Shown: positions 1-8,393, counted from the first letter of the stretch. The stretch is DNA of 64,000 nt from DATFVA01 sp963764235 (GCA_963764235.1 CAVXRO010000003.1:1-64000); one strand, 5' to 3'. The notes: generated by a model not told the origin, from the letters alone. Made by a program: numbers and translations.

Positions 1-284
1 TAAAGAGGCTGTGATTACCACGTTGTGTTTACGGGCAGCTTCGCCCAGAGCTTCTGTAGAATGACCTGGAATCGTTTCTGCCAGGTTGAAGTTTTCGATA
101 TCCTCTTTCTGACAGAAGTACTGCGATCTGAAAAGCTCAGGGAGGCGGCACATCGAGCACCTTTTTTTGCGGCTTTTGAAATCCGGTCAACGGCCTTCTT
201 CAGGTTATCTTCAGGATCGGTCGACATCGACATCTGGATGAGGCCGATGGTAAATTTATCAGGGGTTGCGGATTTTGTCTTCAT
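1..284 (-). CDS. N-carbamoylputrescine amidase-like carbon-nitrogen hydrolase, partial and frameshifted
   Basis: This is the N-terminal part of a nitrilase-superfamily enzyme, most like N-carbamoylputrescine amidase of polyamine synthesis. It runs off the left edge. The start is ATG at 284, preceded by GGAG with 8-nt spacing. The first 40 residues read normally (FTIGLIQMSMSTDPEDNL). Near 141-168, just after a run of seven A on the coding strand, the frame shifts by one base. The next frame then gives LPELFRSQYFCQ, which holds the family's catalytic Glu, followed by IPGHSTEALGE. One missing base explains the break. It is either a young pseudogene or a homopolymer sequencing error, and the latter seems more likely. 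The exact substrate is inferred from the family resemblance only. Confidence 0.7.
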
Positions 285-307
285 AGTTATGACTCCGTTT
301 AGTGTCA

Positions 308-323
308 TTCCGAATTTTCGGAA
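308..323. repeat. Short palindrome TTCCGAA-TT-TTCGGAA, dispersed repeat
   Basis: A perfect 7-bp inverted repeat with a 2-base loop lies within GTCATTCCGAATTTTCGGAA, just upstream of the hydrolase start. A close relative lies at 41737-41755 between gap and pgk. It looks like a fragment of a dispersed intergenic hairpin family rather than a gene-specific operator. Confidence 0.45.
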
Positions 324-397
324 TCTAATCATTTAAGTCTGTATCATAAGTGAAATTTCGAGGGAGCTTTCGACCGGGAAATCTAAGATCTCTCCCT

Positions 398-416
398 CCC
401 CGCCATATGGTCGGGG
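398..416. repeat. REP-like hairpin CCCCG-CCATATGG-T-CGGGG
   Basis: Within the 285-468 gap, a G+C-rich hairpin follows the string ATCTCTCCCT. The same lead-in occurs at 28422-28440, before another CCCGA/TCGGG pair. It could act as a transcript end between the divergently placed hydrolase and MORN gene, but there is no T-run beside it. Confidence 0.35.
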
Positions 417-468
417 CAGGCCAGTTAAGACGACAACCTACCGTCGGGATTACAACCCTTCGGTATTA

Positions 469-1404
469 TTACTCCTCTCCTTCCAAAACCTTTTCGGAGA
501 CGAGCTTACCGTCCTCTGAGTATTCTTTGTTCTTAAGAAGTTTCCCATCTTCGTAAGTCTCAATATACCACAAAGTTCCGTTGCTTCTGTAAATTTTAGT
601 ATCACCGTCAAGTTTATTTTCTTCGTAATGCTGTTCCGACCAGAGTGAGCCGTCTTCATAGTAGGATTTTGTTATCCCATCTCTCACTCCCTCTTCATAT
701 TCACTTTCAGATTTTATATTGCCATTCTCATAGTACATCTTAACGGGACCGATCAGCTGCGAAAAATCAAAATTCTTTTCCGCCATCAGTTTACCGTCGG
801 GGTAATACTCTTTAACAGAACCTTCAATATTTCCGCCTGAGTAATTATATGATCCTTTTAAGACTCCGTTATCGTAATACCAGTCGGTTTTACCATTCTG
901 AATATCATTAGCATACATTGCCGCCACCTTCATCACTCCGTTCGGATAATACTCCGCTGCCTGTCCTTCCCGGAGTCCGTTCTTATAGAAATAAAGCGAA
1001 CTTATTCCGCCGTTATTGTAGAAAGTTTTTATTGTATCGTCGAATACACCCTGTTTATAATGCCCGGTTTCCTTCAGCATGCCTTCCTGGTAATATGTTG
1101 AGTATTTTCCGTCAAGTTTATTGTTATTATAATTAAGACTCTCTTTCAGTACACCGGAATCGTAGTAGCTTCTACTGCTTCCTTCTTTTTTCCCCTTATT
1201 ATAAGTAATCACATCCTTCAGCACGCCTGATTCATAATAATACCTGCACTCGCCGTTTAATATGCTGTTAGAATAGTTCTCAACCTCTTTAATTGTGCCG
1301 TCAGGATAGGTCTGTTTAACTTCTCCATCCTGCGAAAAAATAAAAATGTTCCCGGCCAAAAAGAATAAACCGAAAAATAATTTAGCTCCCGATAGATGAA
1401 ACAA
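469..1404 (-). CDS. Secreted MORN_2-repeat (YwqK-like) protein
   Basis: An exported repeat protein built almost wholly of about 12 units of roughly 23 residues with the core YY-x-x-G-x-L-K. This is the MORN_2 family, often labelled 'YwqK antitoxin' although nothing here indicates an antitoxin role. I prefer a TTG start at 1404: it sits 5 nt after AGGGAGG, a far stronger site than any before the upstream ATG at 1422. The product then begins with a hydrophobic segment (AKLFFGLFFLAGNIFIFSQ) that resembles a signal peptide. It overlaps the end of the upstream paralogue by about 23 bp, so the two are probably co-translated. Function is unknown; a surface or periplasmic scaffold is a guess. Confidence 0.75.
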   Translation of the reverse strand: MFHLSGAKLFFGLFFLAGNIFIFSQDGEVKQTYPDGTIKEVENYSNSILNGECRYYYESGVLKDVITYNKGKKEGSSRSYYDSGVLKESLNYNNNKLDGKYSTYYQEGMLKETGHYKQGVFDDTIKTFYNNGGISSLYFYKNGLREGQAAEYYPNGVMKVAAMYANDIQNGKTDWYYDNGVLKGSYNYSGGNIEGSVKEYYPDGKLMAEKNFDFSQLIGPVKMYYENGNIKSESEYEEGVRDGITKSYYEDGSLWSEQHYEENKLDGDTKIYRSNGTLWYIETYEDGKLLKNKEYSEDGKLVSEKVLEGEE

Positions 1405-2728
1405 GTTTTCCTCCCTCGTCATATACTTTACTTGTTTGAAGAACTCCGCCTTTATAAAACTCTTCTTTTTTAATAATACCATTTTCAAAATAGTCTCTGA
1501 CGAAGCTGTTAAGCTCGCCGGACGAATAAGTTTCCTCCCTTTTCAATGCACCGTTTTCATAATAATAATACTTACGACCGTCAGGTTTGCCGTTTATAAA
1601 AGTGCATTCAGATTCAAGCGTTCCTTTTTCATAGAAAGTTTTATATTCCCCCGTCTTAATATCATTATTGTAATGTTCTACATATTTAACGTTTCCGTTT
1701 TTATAGTATGCAAGATAAATGCCGTCCTTAACGTTATTATTATAATTAACCTCCGATTCGATTAAGCCATCGGGGTAGTAATTCCGGGTAATACCTCTGC
1801 GGACACCATGAACATAATCGATCGAGGATTTCATCACCCCGTTTTCATAATAAGTAAAAGAACGGTCATTCAGCGTATCGTTTTCGTAGTGGTACTCCTC
1901 CTTCAGAAAACCGCTGTCATAATAATATTTTGCAAAATTTTCCTTTTTACCATCCTTATAGTACACCTCACTTTTAAGGGAGCCGTTTCCGTAATATTCC
2001 CTGTCGGTATTCTCCTTCGCCTCAATCTTTCCAAGGTAATCATAGCGAACGCGGTTCTTCAATTCACCGTTCTCATATGCGTCTATCACCCTTATTTCAC
2101 CTGCGGAATCATAAATCTTTACTTCGCCCACAATCTTATCATTTTTAAAATAGGCATCCACAGCCACTTTACCATTTTCGTGATACACTTTAGTGGGACC
2201 CTCCATCATTCCATTGTTGAAGGTTTTTTCGACCTCAACTTTTCCCGATTTATAGAATGTCCTCGAGATTCCCTGGAGGAGTCCTATCGAAAAATTCCAC
2301 TCGCCCTGGAGTTCGCCGGTTTTATAATAGGTATAGGTAATACCGTCGAGTACGCCCTGGTAATAATTCTGTTTCGCCCAGAGCTCGCCTGTTTCATAAT
2401 ACCAGAATGAAGTATCCTGCTTTACCCCGTCCTTATAATTCCATTCAGTACTAACAATTCCATCCTCAAAATACCACGTCTGTATTCCTTCCTCTTTACC
2501 CTCGAAGTAGTGCCATTTCTTCCACACCTTCCCGTTCGGGTAGTACTCGTAATATACCCCGTGAAGCTGGCCTTTCCAGTAGGTACCGGACGTTTTAACA
2601 TTACCGTTAGGGTAATAAGTTTTCTTTACATTCCCTGTAGTATCATTATCCTGTGCTGAAATAATTGATGTTAGGGAAATAAAGAAAAGAATGCCGAAAA
2701 GAATAAATCTGATTATTTTGTGCGTCAA
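1382..2728 (-). CDS. Secreted MORN_2-repeat (YwqK-like) protein, upstream paralogue
   Basis: 448 residues with a clear signal peptide (FILFGILFFISLTSIISAQ), then about 17-18 MORN_2 units such as YYPNGNVKT, YYPNGKVWK and YYENGVMKS spaced about 23 residues apart. The start is TTG at 2728, with AAGGA about 12 nt upstream. It is the first gene of a two-gene unit with the shorter paralogue downstream. Repeat units differ from one another at most non-aromatic positions, so the arrays are old rather than recently amplified. No enzymatic domain is visible. The partner or ligand is unknown. Confidence 0.8.
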   Translation of the reverse strand: MTHKIIRFILFGILFFISLTSIISAQDNDTTGNVKKTYYPNGNVKTSGTYWKGQLHGVYYEYYPNGKVWKKWHYFEGKEEGIQTWYFEDGIVSTEWNYKDGVKQDTSFWYYETGELWAKQNYYQGVLDGITYTYYKTGELQGEWNFSIGLLQGISRTFYKSGKVEVEKTFNNGMMEGPTKVYHENGKVAVDAYFKNDKIVGEVKIYDSAGEIRVIDAYENGELKNRVRYDYLGKIEAKENTDREYYGNGSLKSEVYYKDGKKENFAKYYYDSGFLKEEYHYENDTLNDRSFTYYENGVMKSSIDYVHGVRRGITRNYYPDGLIESEVNYNNNVKDGIYLAYYKNGNVKYVEHYNNDIKTGEYKTFYEKGTLESECTFINGKPDGRKYYYYENGALKREETYSSGELNSFVRDYFENGIIKKEEFYKGGVLQTSKVYDEGGKLVSSIGS

Positions 2729-2861
2729 ACGGGGACTAATCCTTTTTATCTGAATATATTACGCAAATTTATAATTATTCCCGTATAAGAAAAACGGATA
2801 AAGAAATACATTCAAATAACAGGTATGACAATATGGGGGATATCCTGTTTTGACTGTAGGA

Positions 2862-3413
2862 TTAAAATCTGACAATATTGAATATGAAGCCAAGCTTAAT
2901 CATTGTTCCGACGCGGGTAGATAAATTGTGTACACCATTATAACCTTTTGAATATTCCAATTTGCTATTTCCAACCGGAATATAAAACGTCAAATCCATA
3001 CTGAATACTCTTGTGAATTCTGCTTCGGCACCAAAACCTAAGAAATAGATGGGCTCGGTATAAATACCGCCAGAATTATGGGAGTCGGAACCGTTGAAAT
3101 GTTTAAGCCATACTATCAAAGGGGAAATACGATCCGTTAAACTGTATTTGAATGTCGCCCCGTATTCACTTCCAAAGAATGGATACCCAAGCTGCAGTCC
3201 TCCTTTCACATCAAGCGAAAACTGTTGATAACCTGCACCGAACTTCATATAAATACTTGCTGGAAAAAGTGCCGTATTACCGGTGGAATTAGTTTGATTA
3301 TTAATAACAAAATAATCAATGATTTCAGTTCTCAGGCCCAAGGAAAAGGTTTGACTGTGAATAGTATGCGAAAACACTAATAAAAAGATAATGATTATCG
3401 TACTTCGCATCAT
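2862..3413 (-). CDS. Putative outer-membrane beta-barrel protein, unknown function
   Basis: 183 residues with a signal peptide (TIIIIFLLVFSHTIHSQ). The remainder is rich in alternating aromatic and polar residues with Gly/Tyr turns (FGAGYQQFSLDVKGGLQLGY) and ends in Phe (IVRF), as many outer-membrane barrels do. It sits alone 130 bp before the MORN pair on the same strand. I do not recognise a family. An eight-strand barrel is an inference from length and pattern. Confidence 0.6.
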   Translation of the reverse strand: MMRSTIIIIFLLVFSHTIHSQTFSLGLRTEIIDYFVINNQTNSTGNTALFPASIYMKFGAGYQQFSLDVKGGLQLGYPFFGSEYGATFKYSLTDRISPLIVWLKHFNGSDSHNSGGIYTEPIYFLGFGAEAEFTRVFSMDLTFYIPVGNSKLEYSKGYNGVHNLSTRVGTMIKLGFIFNIVRF

Positions 3414-3597
3414 AGCCCCACTATTTTTATAACATTCTCTTAAAAGTATCTTTTTAAAAGATACAAATTCGTCCTGGCTGATTCAACTTCAGCAAAATAT
3501 TTTGGGAGCCCGACAGCAACCTAAAAGCGTTCGGCTTATATCTGCAATGACATTTCGAGCCATTTAACAACCTTGTTATTTGGGCTCAATTCTATAC

Positions 3598-4050
3598 TCA
3601 TTTGTTACCGAGTTCTTCTGCCAGTCCAATGAGAAGTCTTTCGGGCCCGCGGATGTAGCAAAGCCGATATGAGTTTTCGTACTGAACCACTTCACCGACA
3701 AGCTGTGCGCCCATTTTCCGGAGCCTGGTGATGGTCTCATCGATATCGTCAACGGTGAACATGACGCGCAGGTAGCCGAGCGCGTTTATCGGGGCGTCCC
3801 GGTGATCGGAAACCGGAGGAGGGCTGAGAAATCGCGAGATCTCAAGCCGGCTGTGACCGTCAGGGGTGACCATCATGGCAATCTCTACACTCTGTGTACC
3901 TAGTCCCGTAACTCGTCCGGCCCACTCCCCTTCTATGGCGGCCCGTCCTTCGAGCTTTAGACCAAGCTCTGTGAAAAAAGAGATGGCATCATCGAGGGAT
4001 TCGACAACAATTCCTACATTGTCCATTCGTAATAATTTACTTTTTGCCAT
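3598..4050 (-). CDS. VOC family (glyoxalase/bleomycin-resistance fold) protein
   Basis: 150 residues with the vicinal-oxygen-chelate fold: an opening MDNVGIVVESLDDAISFFTELGL strand-helix and a second module near residue 95 (YLRVMFTVDDIDETITRLRKMGA). Such proteins are metal enzymes or resistance proteins; the substrate cannot be told. The gene is visibly richer in G+C than its neighbours, which suggests separate acquisition. It is the lowest-coordinate gene of the minus-strand accessory run. A short hairpin (GAGCC...GGCTC) lies just past its stop near 3559-3587. Confidence 0.8.
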   Translation of the reverse strand: MAKSKLLRMDNVGIVVESLDDAISFFTELGLKLEGRAAIEGEWAGRVTGLGTQSVEIAMMVTPDGHSRLEISRFLSPPPVSDHRDAPINALGYLRVMFTVDDIDETITRLRKMGAQLVGEVVQYENSYRLCYIRGPERLLIGLAEELGNK

Positions 4051-4226
4051 AGTTTAATCCCGATTTGCAGTAATTCGAATTCTAATCAAATCAATTTATT
4101 TCTATGTAACTGCGACTAATAATACTTCCCCCGCTTGCAGGTAAAAGATAGTCGGTTCTGTCTGTAAAATAAAGCTGTTCCATATCTTTGGTTGTTACGG
4201 TTTTCGCAGATATTATAATTAAGTTT

Positions 4227-4802
4227 TTATCTTTTGATTTTTTCTTCCGGAGCATATCGAAGGATGATACCACCCTTAGAAAGGGGACGTGATTCAAGTA
4301 GTTTGAGTTTTTTCTGACGAATTCCCTGATTGAACAAAAGTCTCCCTTTTCCCAGAAATACGGGGGCAATGCATAAGCGATATTCGTCAAACAGCTCTGC
4401 TTTCATCAAAGATTCAGAAAGGTTACCGCTGCCGAACACAAACATATCTCCGTTACCCTGCTCCATCAATTTAGGAATTTCGATCACAGCATCTTTCACA
4501 ATTGTTGTATTATTCCAGTCTGCAGTTTTAAGCTTTCGTGAACATACAACTTTGGGAAGTTTGTTCATGTATTCCGCTATCTCTCCTTCATCTTTATCTG
4601 CTTCAGCTTTAGTCCAATAATCGGCCATACCTTTATAAGTCGTATATCCAAAGATGAGCATGTCGGCTGATTTTAGCTGTTCACTACTGAAATCCTCAAG
4701 CTCTTTGCCCCAGACAAGCTCGTGAAAGCTCAGGTCCCAATTTTTCTCACCCTCAAAATATCCGTCCAGGGTGACAACATTCCACATTATTAGTCTTCTC
4801 AT
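4227..4802 (-). CDS. Dihydrofolate reductase-family protein (RibD C-terminal domain type)
   Basis: 191 residues of the RibD_C/DHFR-like fold: N-terminal WNVVTLDGYFEG, then LIFGYTTYKGMADYW and the nucleotide-contact segment DMFVFGSGNLSESLMKAEL, with the family ending LLESRPLSKGGIILRY. These stand-alone proteins are reductases of uncertain substrate, common as mobile accessory genes. It lies between VOC and a methyltransferase on the same strand, with non-coding gaps of about 150-180 bp on both sides, which fits separately acquired genes rather than one operon. Confidence 0.82.
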   Translation of the reverse strand: MRRLIMWNVVTLDGYFEGEKNWDLSFHELVWGKELEDFSSEQLKSADMLIFGYTTYKGMADYWTKAEADKDEGEIAEYMNKLPKVVCSRKLKTADWNNTTIVKDAVIEIPKLMEQGNGDMFVFGSGNLSESLMKAELFDEYRLCIAPVFLGKGRLLFNQGIRQKKLKLLESRPLSKGGIILRYAPEEKIKR

Positions 4803-4953
4803 AATATATTCGTACGATTAAAAGTGTATAAATCTTAGATAATGTTTCAACTTTTTTAAAAATTCTCCCGACACTTTTGGAGCTGCTAATTTGTTATCAA
4901 ATGAAATATACTCATAAACATCCTCTGTTTTAATCTTTGTGATTATTTAATAA

Positions 4954-5655
4954 TCATGCTGTTACTGGTTTTTGAGCTGCCCATGCGCCAAATAATTGCA
5001 GCTGATAGATTTGTTCTATATTTATAAATCCAACCTTCTGCATAATTTCTACGATGCGTTTTTCCGGAATTAATGAGTCTTCAATTGTTGCCCGGCGTCG
5101 GACGTTTTCCAGAACTTCTTTCGGTTTGCCTTGCAAGGAAACATACTCAAGCCAGGTTTTCAAACGTTTTTTTGCCCACTCTGTTTCGAGATCGCCGTAA
5201 ATTCCGGCATGTATTAACCATCCGCCATTTGCCAGATTATTAAAAATCCCTTCAATTAGATGATGCTTGGTTCCATCATCCGGCAGCAAATGTTCAACAA
5301 ATATGCATGTGGCTAAATCGAATTTGATATCTTTAGGGATGGCGTCCACTGTTCCTTTGATAAAAGTAACACGCTTTTGAACATTAATACTGTTCACTTT
5401 GTTTTTCGCAAAACTTAGCATCTGTTCTTCTGGATCTACGCCAACAAATGTCCAATCTGGTCGGTGAGTAGCAAATGTTACAATGTTTGTTCCGGTACCG
5501 CAGCCGACATCAAGCAGCTTTGCATTGCTGCCCGCAAGTGTGCTGAGATGCGATAACAAGATTTTGGGCAACTGTGAATAAATGGGTATTACTGAGGACA
5601 CAAAAGCTTCATACTGGGAAGCTTGCTCAAATCTGTTCTGAATTTCATCTTCCAT
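4954..5655 (-). CDS. Class I SAM-dependent methyltransferase
   Basis: 233 residues. Motif I is LLDVGCGTGTN (about residues 46-56), with the acidic motif II in FVGVDPEEQML and motif post-I/IV in LATCIFVEHLLPDDG. This is a Rossmann-fold methyltransferase with no substrate-revealing extra domain. The ATG at 5655 follows AGGGGAAGTAC, a good ribosome binding site. It neighbours a second, unrelated methyltransferase at 5807-6580 in the accessory run. Confidence 0.85.
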   Translation of the reverse strand: MEDEIQNRFEQASQYEAFVSSVIPIYSQLPKILLSHLSTLAGSNAKLLDVGCGTGTNIVTFATHRPDWTFVGVDPEEQMLSFAKNKVNSINVQKRVTFIKGTVDAIPKDIKFDLATCIFVEHLLPDDGTKHHLIEGIFNNLANGGWLIHAGIYGDLETEWAKKRLKTWLEYVSLQGKPKEVLENVRRRATIEDSLIPEKRIVEIMQKVGFINIEQIYQLQLFGAWAAQKPVTA

Positions 5656-5806
5656 GTACTTCCCCTTTCAAGATTTACTTTATTAATTTTTTCAACAAAG
5701 TTTACGATTAAATAAATAGTATTATTGTGATTGACGTCTACCGGTGTTATGGCTAATGCCTTCTATCCTGCCAGGTTACACTTCAGCACGGATGATAGCG
5801 GAGCTT

Positions 5807-6580
5807 TTATATTTTCTTTCCAATATAAAATACATATCCATAATATTCTTTATATTTATTATAAAGTTCAGCTCCATGCTTTTCATATTTTACAAATTCT
5901 TCGGCTGCTTTATTTCCTTTATATTTATCCAGAAATATTTTTTGTGCAGTTATTTCCGGAACAAAAAAGTTATCAATCCAGCACGTTTCAGGTAATATGA
6001 ATGATGCTATAACAACATAGCCTGCTTTTTGCATTTGAGCAATTTTATTTGGAATAGTGTCAATTTCAGGATATGCTTCATTCCAAAAATCAAATATTTC
6101 TTTTGGCCGTTCTTCTGTAAACCATGATGCTTCTGTAACTGCAACATAGCCACCTTTCTTCAAAAACTTTTTCCAATAATTCATGCCTTTTTCAAAACCA
6201 ATATTATATATTGCTCCTTCACTCCAAATAAGGTCTAATTCATTTAATTGATAATCGAGTTTATCCATTGAACCAATAACGCCTTTAACTCTGTTTTGAA
6301 GATTCAATTTGTGTGCATTTTTATTTAGTTTGTCAATAAAACCAGGGAATAAATCAATGGCTGTAATATTTCCTTGAGTGTTTTGAGCTAAGACTATAGT
6401 TTGACCTCCAGTACCACAACCAAGGTCAACTATGCTTGATCCCTCATGCATATTACCAATAAAACTTAATGCCCTTAAGGTTGCTTCCTGGCTTCCTGGG
6501 CCTTGACGATCCATACCGGAAAAATATTCGCAAATTAATGTAATATCAAAGTCGTGAATATTATGCTCTTTATCGCTCAT
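5807..6580 (-). CDS. Class I SAM-dependent methyltransferase, Bacteroides-type
   Basis: 257 residues. Motif I is IVDLGCGTGGQT, motif II is ITAIDLFPGFID and a later motif is LIWSEGAIYNIGFEKG, a combination seen in a methyltransferase family common in Bacteroidota and Firmicutes. I use ATG 6580 (MSDKEHN) because GGAGG lies 8 nt upstream; an in-frame TTG at 6595 overlaps that site. The gene is markedly A+T-rich compared with VOC. The substrate is unknown. Confidence 0.85.
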   Translation of the reverse strand: MSDKEHNIHDFDITLICEYFSGMDRQGPGSQEATLRALSFIGNMHEGSSIVDLGCGTGGQTIVLAQNTQGNITAIDLFPGFIDKLNKNAHKLNLQNRVKGVIGSMDKLDYQLNELDLIWSEGAIYNIGFEKGMNYWKKFLKKGGYVAVTEASWFTEERPKEIFDFWNEAYPEIDTIPNKIAQMQKAGYVVIASFILPETCWIDNFFVPEITAQKIFLDKYKGNKAAEEFVKYEKHGAELYNKYKEYYGYVFYIGKKI

Positions 6581-6625
6581 TTTATGTTCCTCCAAAAACC
6601 TCAGGATCTATTGTTGATTATTTCT

Positions 6626-6913
6626 TTACGATGACTTGGATGATCTCTTAGCAAACATTTTCTTTACTTCTTTATGAGATAATTCCTTTCCTTGACTAAT
6701 TTGTTCTTCAGCTGATTTTATATCTTCCAAAACTTCTAATTTATCAACCATAGATTGATATTCTGATACATCTAATAATATTGCAGAGCTTTTACCATTT
6801 TGAGTAATAATTAAAGGTCTTTTGGTTCTCTTAACCTTGTCAAAGTAAAATGCTACTTTGGAACGAAATTCTGACAGTGGCTGAATATCCTGATCTAATT
6901 GTATTTTATTCAT
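6626..6913 (-). CDS. Phd/YefM-family antitoxin, apparently orphan
   Basis: 95 residues from ATG 6913, which is preceded by AGGAG at good spacing. It has the Phd/YefM DNA-binding N-terminus (QPLSEFRSKVAFYFDKVKRTKRPLIITQNGKSSAILLDVSEYQSM) and a charged C-terminal tail that would normally bind a RelE/Doc-type toxin. No toxin gene follows: the next gene is a methyltransferase. It may be a toxin-less cassette gene or may act in trans. The 100 bp upstream contains an attC-like end. Confidence 0.85.
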   Translation of the reverse strand: MNKIQLDQDIQPLSEFRSKVAFYFDKVKRTKRPLIITQNGKSSAILLDVSEYQSMVDKLEVLEDIKSAEEQISQGKELSHKEVKKMFAKRSSKSS

Positions 6914-6998
6914 AAATACTCCTAATAATTTATTGTACAATTATACGTACAATATTCAGCACAAAATATCAACAACCATACTCCGCTTTAATCTGTGG

Positions 6999-7036
6999 TA
7001 TAACGGTGTTGCGAACTCACAGATTCGCCTGATTTA
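6999..7036 (-). repeat. attC-like element, short form
   Basis: On the minus strand the element ends GCAACACCGTTATA, matching the ends of the elements at 7614 and 8315. It includes a small hairpin GCGAA/TTCGC. It lies between the AbiEii-like remnant and the Phd antitoxin, where a cassette junction would be expected. Evidence is weaker than for the 8530 site because the full arm pair is not clear. Confidence 0.4.
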
Positions 7037-7608
7037 TTCTTTTGATTGTAACAATTTGCGGGTTAGTTCCTCACGTAAAAAGCTGAATTTATTTGCGGAG
7101 TAGAATTTTCTCTCTTTTGCTTCAAGAATAGATCCGAGAATTACTTTATAATCTCTGTCCTTAAAATTTTTTATTGTGCCTGATATTTTTTTTAATTTTT
7201 CTTTATCCTCGGTCAAGTCAATGCCGCGCATCAATAAAAATTCCATATCAAAACAATCGCGGATGAGTTTTCTTGAGAGTAAAGCCTCAGTTTTGTTCTT
7301 CTCATTTGAGGGAGTGTGAGACCTTTTACCAATACCTGCTTATCTGCGTATCTGGAAAAGGCGATCTTCTTCTCCCATTCAAATTCTGATTGCTCCTTCC
7401 TGATTTCAATTTTAAGATTCCTTGAGACTTTCTCGGATCTGAATTCATAGACCAATGTATATTTTTTATTTGCTGCATAAGACAAACGGTAATTATTTTG
7501 CAGAGCGGATTTGATTTTGTTATGAAGTTGTTTTGTGTCTGTTGAAGGTGAAATCCAAAAATCAAGATCAGTCGAATACCTGTTGAGATTATGACAAAGT
7601 CTTAGCAT
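7034..7608 (-). pseudogene. AbiEii/AbiGii-type nucleotidyltransferase toxin, truncated and frameshifted
   Basis: Two adjoining frames make one AbiEii-like protein. Frame one gives LRLCHNLNRYSTDLDFWIS, the nucleotidyltransferase motif with the Asp pair, and runs to LTLPQM. One lost base near 7303 then moves the reading to EKNKTEALLSRKLIRDCFDMEFLL and on to the stop at 7034. The usual residues before LRLC (a GGTAL-type segment) are missing: the coding stretch begins 6 bp from an attC-like end at 7614. AbiEii enzymes are toxins of type IV toxin-antitoxin or abortive-infection systems. Without its N-terminus and partner AbiEi it is probably inactive, even if the frameshift is a sequencing error. 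Confidence 0.7.
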
Positions 7609-7613
7609 AACAA

Positions 7614-7693
7614 TATAACGGCGTTTTGCTTAACCCGCAGCCCAGAACAGCAATGCAGATTAAAAAGACAAAGCCAAAGATTTAGCAAACTGC
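7614..7693 (-). repeat. attC-like element between GNAT and AbiEii-like genes
   Basis: Plus-strand ends are TATAACGGCGTTTTGCTTAA and TTTAGCAAACTGC, whose GTTTTGCTTAA and TTTAGCAAAC parts pair as imperfect arms. The inner part (CCCAGAACAGCAATG...ATTAAAAAG) closely resembles the element at 8315-8393, so the two are diverged copies. The position directly after the GNAT stop and before the next gene is that of a cassette recombination site. Confidence 0.5.
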
Positions 7694-7709
7694 ATTTATC
7701 TTATTATTT

Positions 7710-8189
7710 CTAATCCAACTTGTAAATAAATTCTTCTATTTCTGTTTGCCTTGCGTTTGCAAAACCTTTGTCCTTACCGATTTTTACAAAGCCACATTTC
7801 TCTAAAACCTTTTGTGAACCAAAATTGTCAAAAGCAACTCTTCCAAAAATTGGCCTGGTATTTTCAATAGTTAGTAAATATTCAAGTGCCTTGGTTGCTA
7901 TTCCTTTTCCCCAATATTTTTTATCTATCCAATATGTAACTTCTGCCTGGCCATCTATTTCAAACTTGGCAATACTTCCTACAATAATATTGTCAATTAT
8001 AATTGTCTGATTATTTACAGTCGGATCATTCAATAATTTTGTGTATTTGATTAAGTAAGCAGATTTGTCTGTCGGATCTTTTGGTGTGAAAGCAGCCAAA
8101 TTTATTGCTTCTTTATCAAGTTGAAATTTAAAGAGAAACTCCAAATCATCAACCTCTGTCTTTCGAAATATTATTCCACTAATATTCAT
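7710..8189 (-). CDS. GNAT family N-acetyltransferase
   Basis: 159 residues with the GNAT acetyl-CoA fold: IIFRKTEVDDLEFLFKFQLD at the start, then EVTYWIDKKYWGKGIATKALEYLL (the Q/R-x-x-G-x-G/A loop, here YWGKGIA) and the closing FDNFGSQKVLEKCGFVKIGKD typical of RimJ/RimL-like enzymes. ATG 8189 is preceded by AAGGAAATT. It may acetylate an amino group on a small molecule or protein; the substrate is unknown. An attC-like element follows its stop. Confidence 0.88.
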   Translation of the reverse strand: MNISGIIFRKTEVDDLEFLFKFQLDKEAINLAAFTPKDPTDKSAYLIKYTKLLNDPTVNNQTIIIDNIIVGSIAKFEIDGQAEVTYWIDKKYWGKGIATKALEYLLTIENTRPIFGRVAFDNFGSQKVLEKCGFVKIGKDKGFANARQTEIEEFIYKLD

Positions 8190-8314
8190 AATTTCCTTAT
8201 CTATGTCTTTAATATTTTACTTTTTTAATTGTTACTTATTTACAATGATTTTACAATCGTTTTTATTTTATAAACTGAAAATATTTTATCATAACCTAAA
8301 ATATTCGCATAGCT

Positions 8315-8393
8315 TATAACGGTGTTGTTGCTAAGCCGCCGCCCAAAACAACAATGCCAATTAAAAAGTTAATACCGAATGTTTATCAAACCG
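8315..8393 (-). repeat. attC-like element, second copy of the 7614 type
   Basis: The plus strand begins TATAACGGTGTTGTTGCTAA, then GCCGCCGCCCAAAACAACAATG and ATTAAAAAG, matching the 7614 element at most positions. It ends TTTATCAAACCG. It lies 125 bp upstream of GNAT with no gene between it and the 8530 site, so that interval may be an empty or decayed cassette. Confidence 0.5.

Noticed and set aside
1808..2410. 200-codon plus-strand frame opposite the MORN gene
   Set aside because: It is the reverse of the repeat-rich coding sequence and gives a hydrophobic, repetitive product with no support.
3559..3587. Terminator after the VOC gene (GAGCC/GGCTC hairpin)
   Set aside because: The stem is imperfect and no T-run follows; mentioned only with the gene.
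4091..4390. Open frame of 99 codons at the end of the DHFR-like gene
   Set aside because: It overlaps the real gene in another frame and has no family resemblance or ribosome binding site.
5735..5790. A further attC-like site between the two methyltransferases (GGTGTTATGGCTAATGCC)
   Set aside because: There is no CGTTATA end and no paired arms comparable with the other elements.
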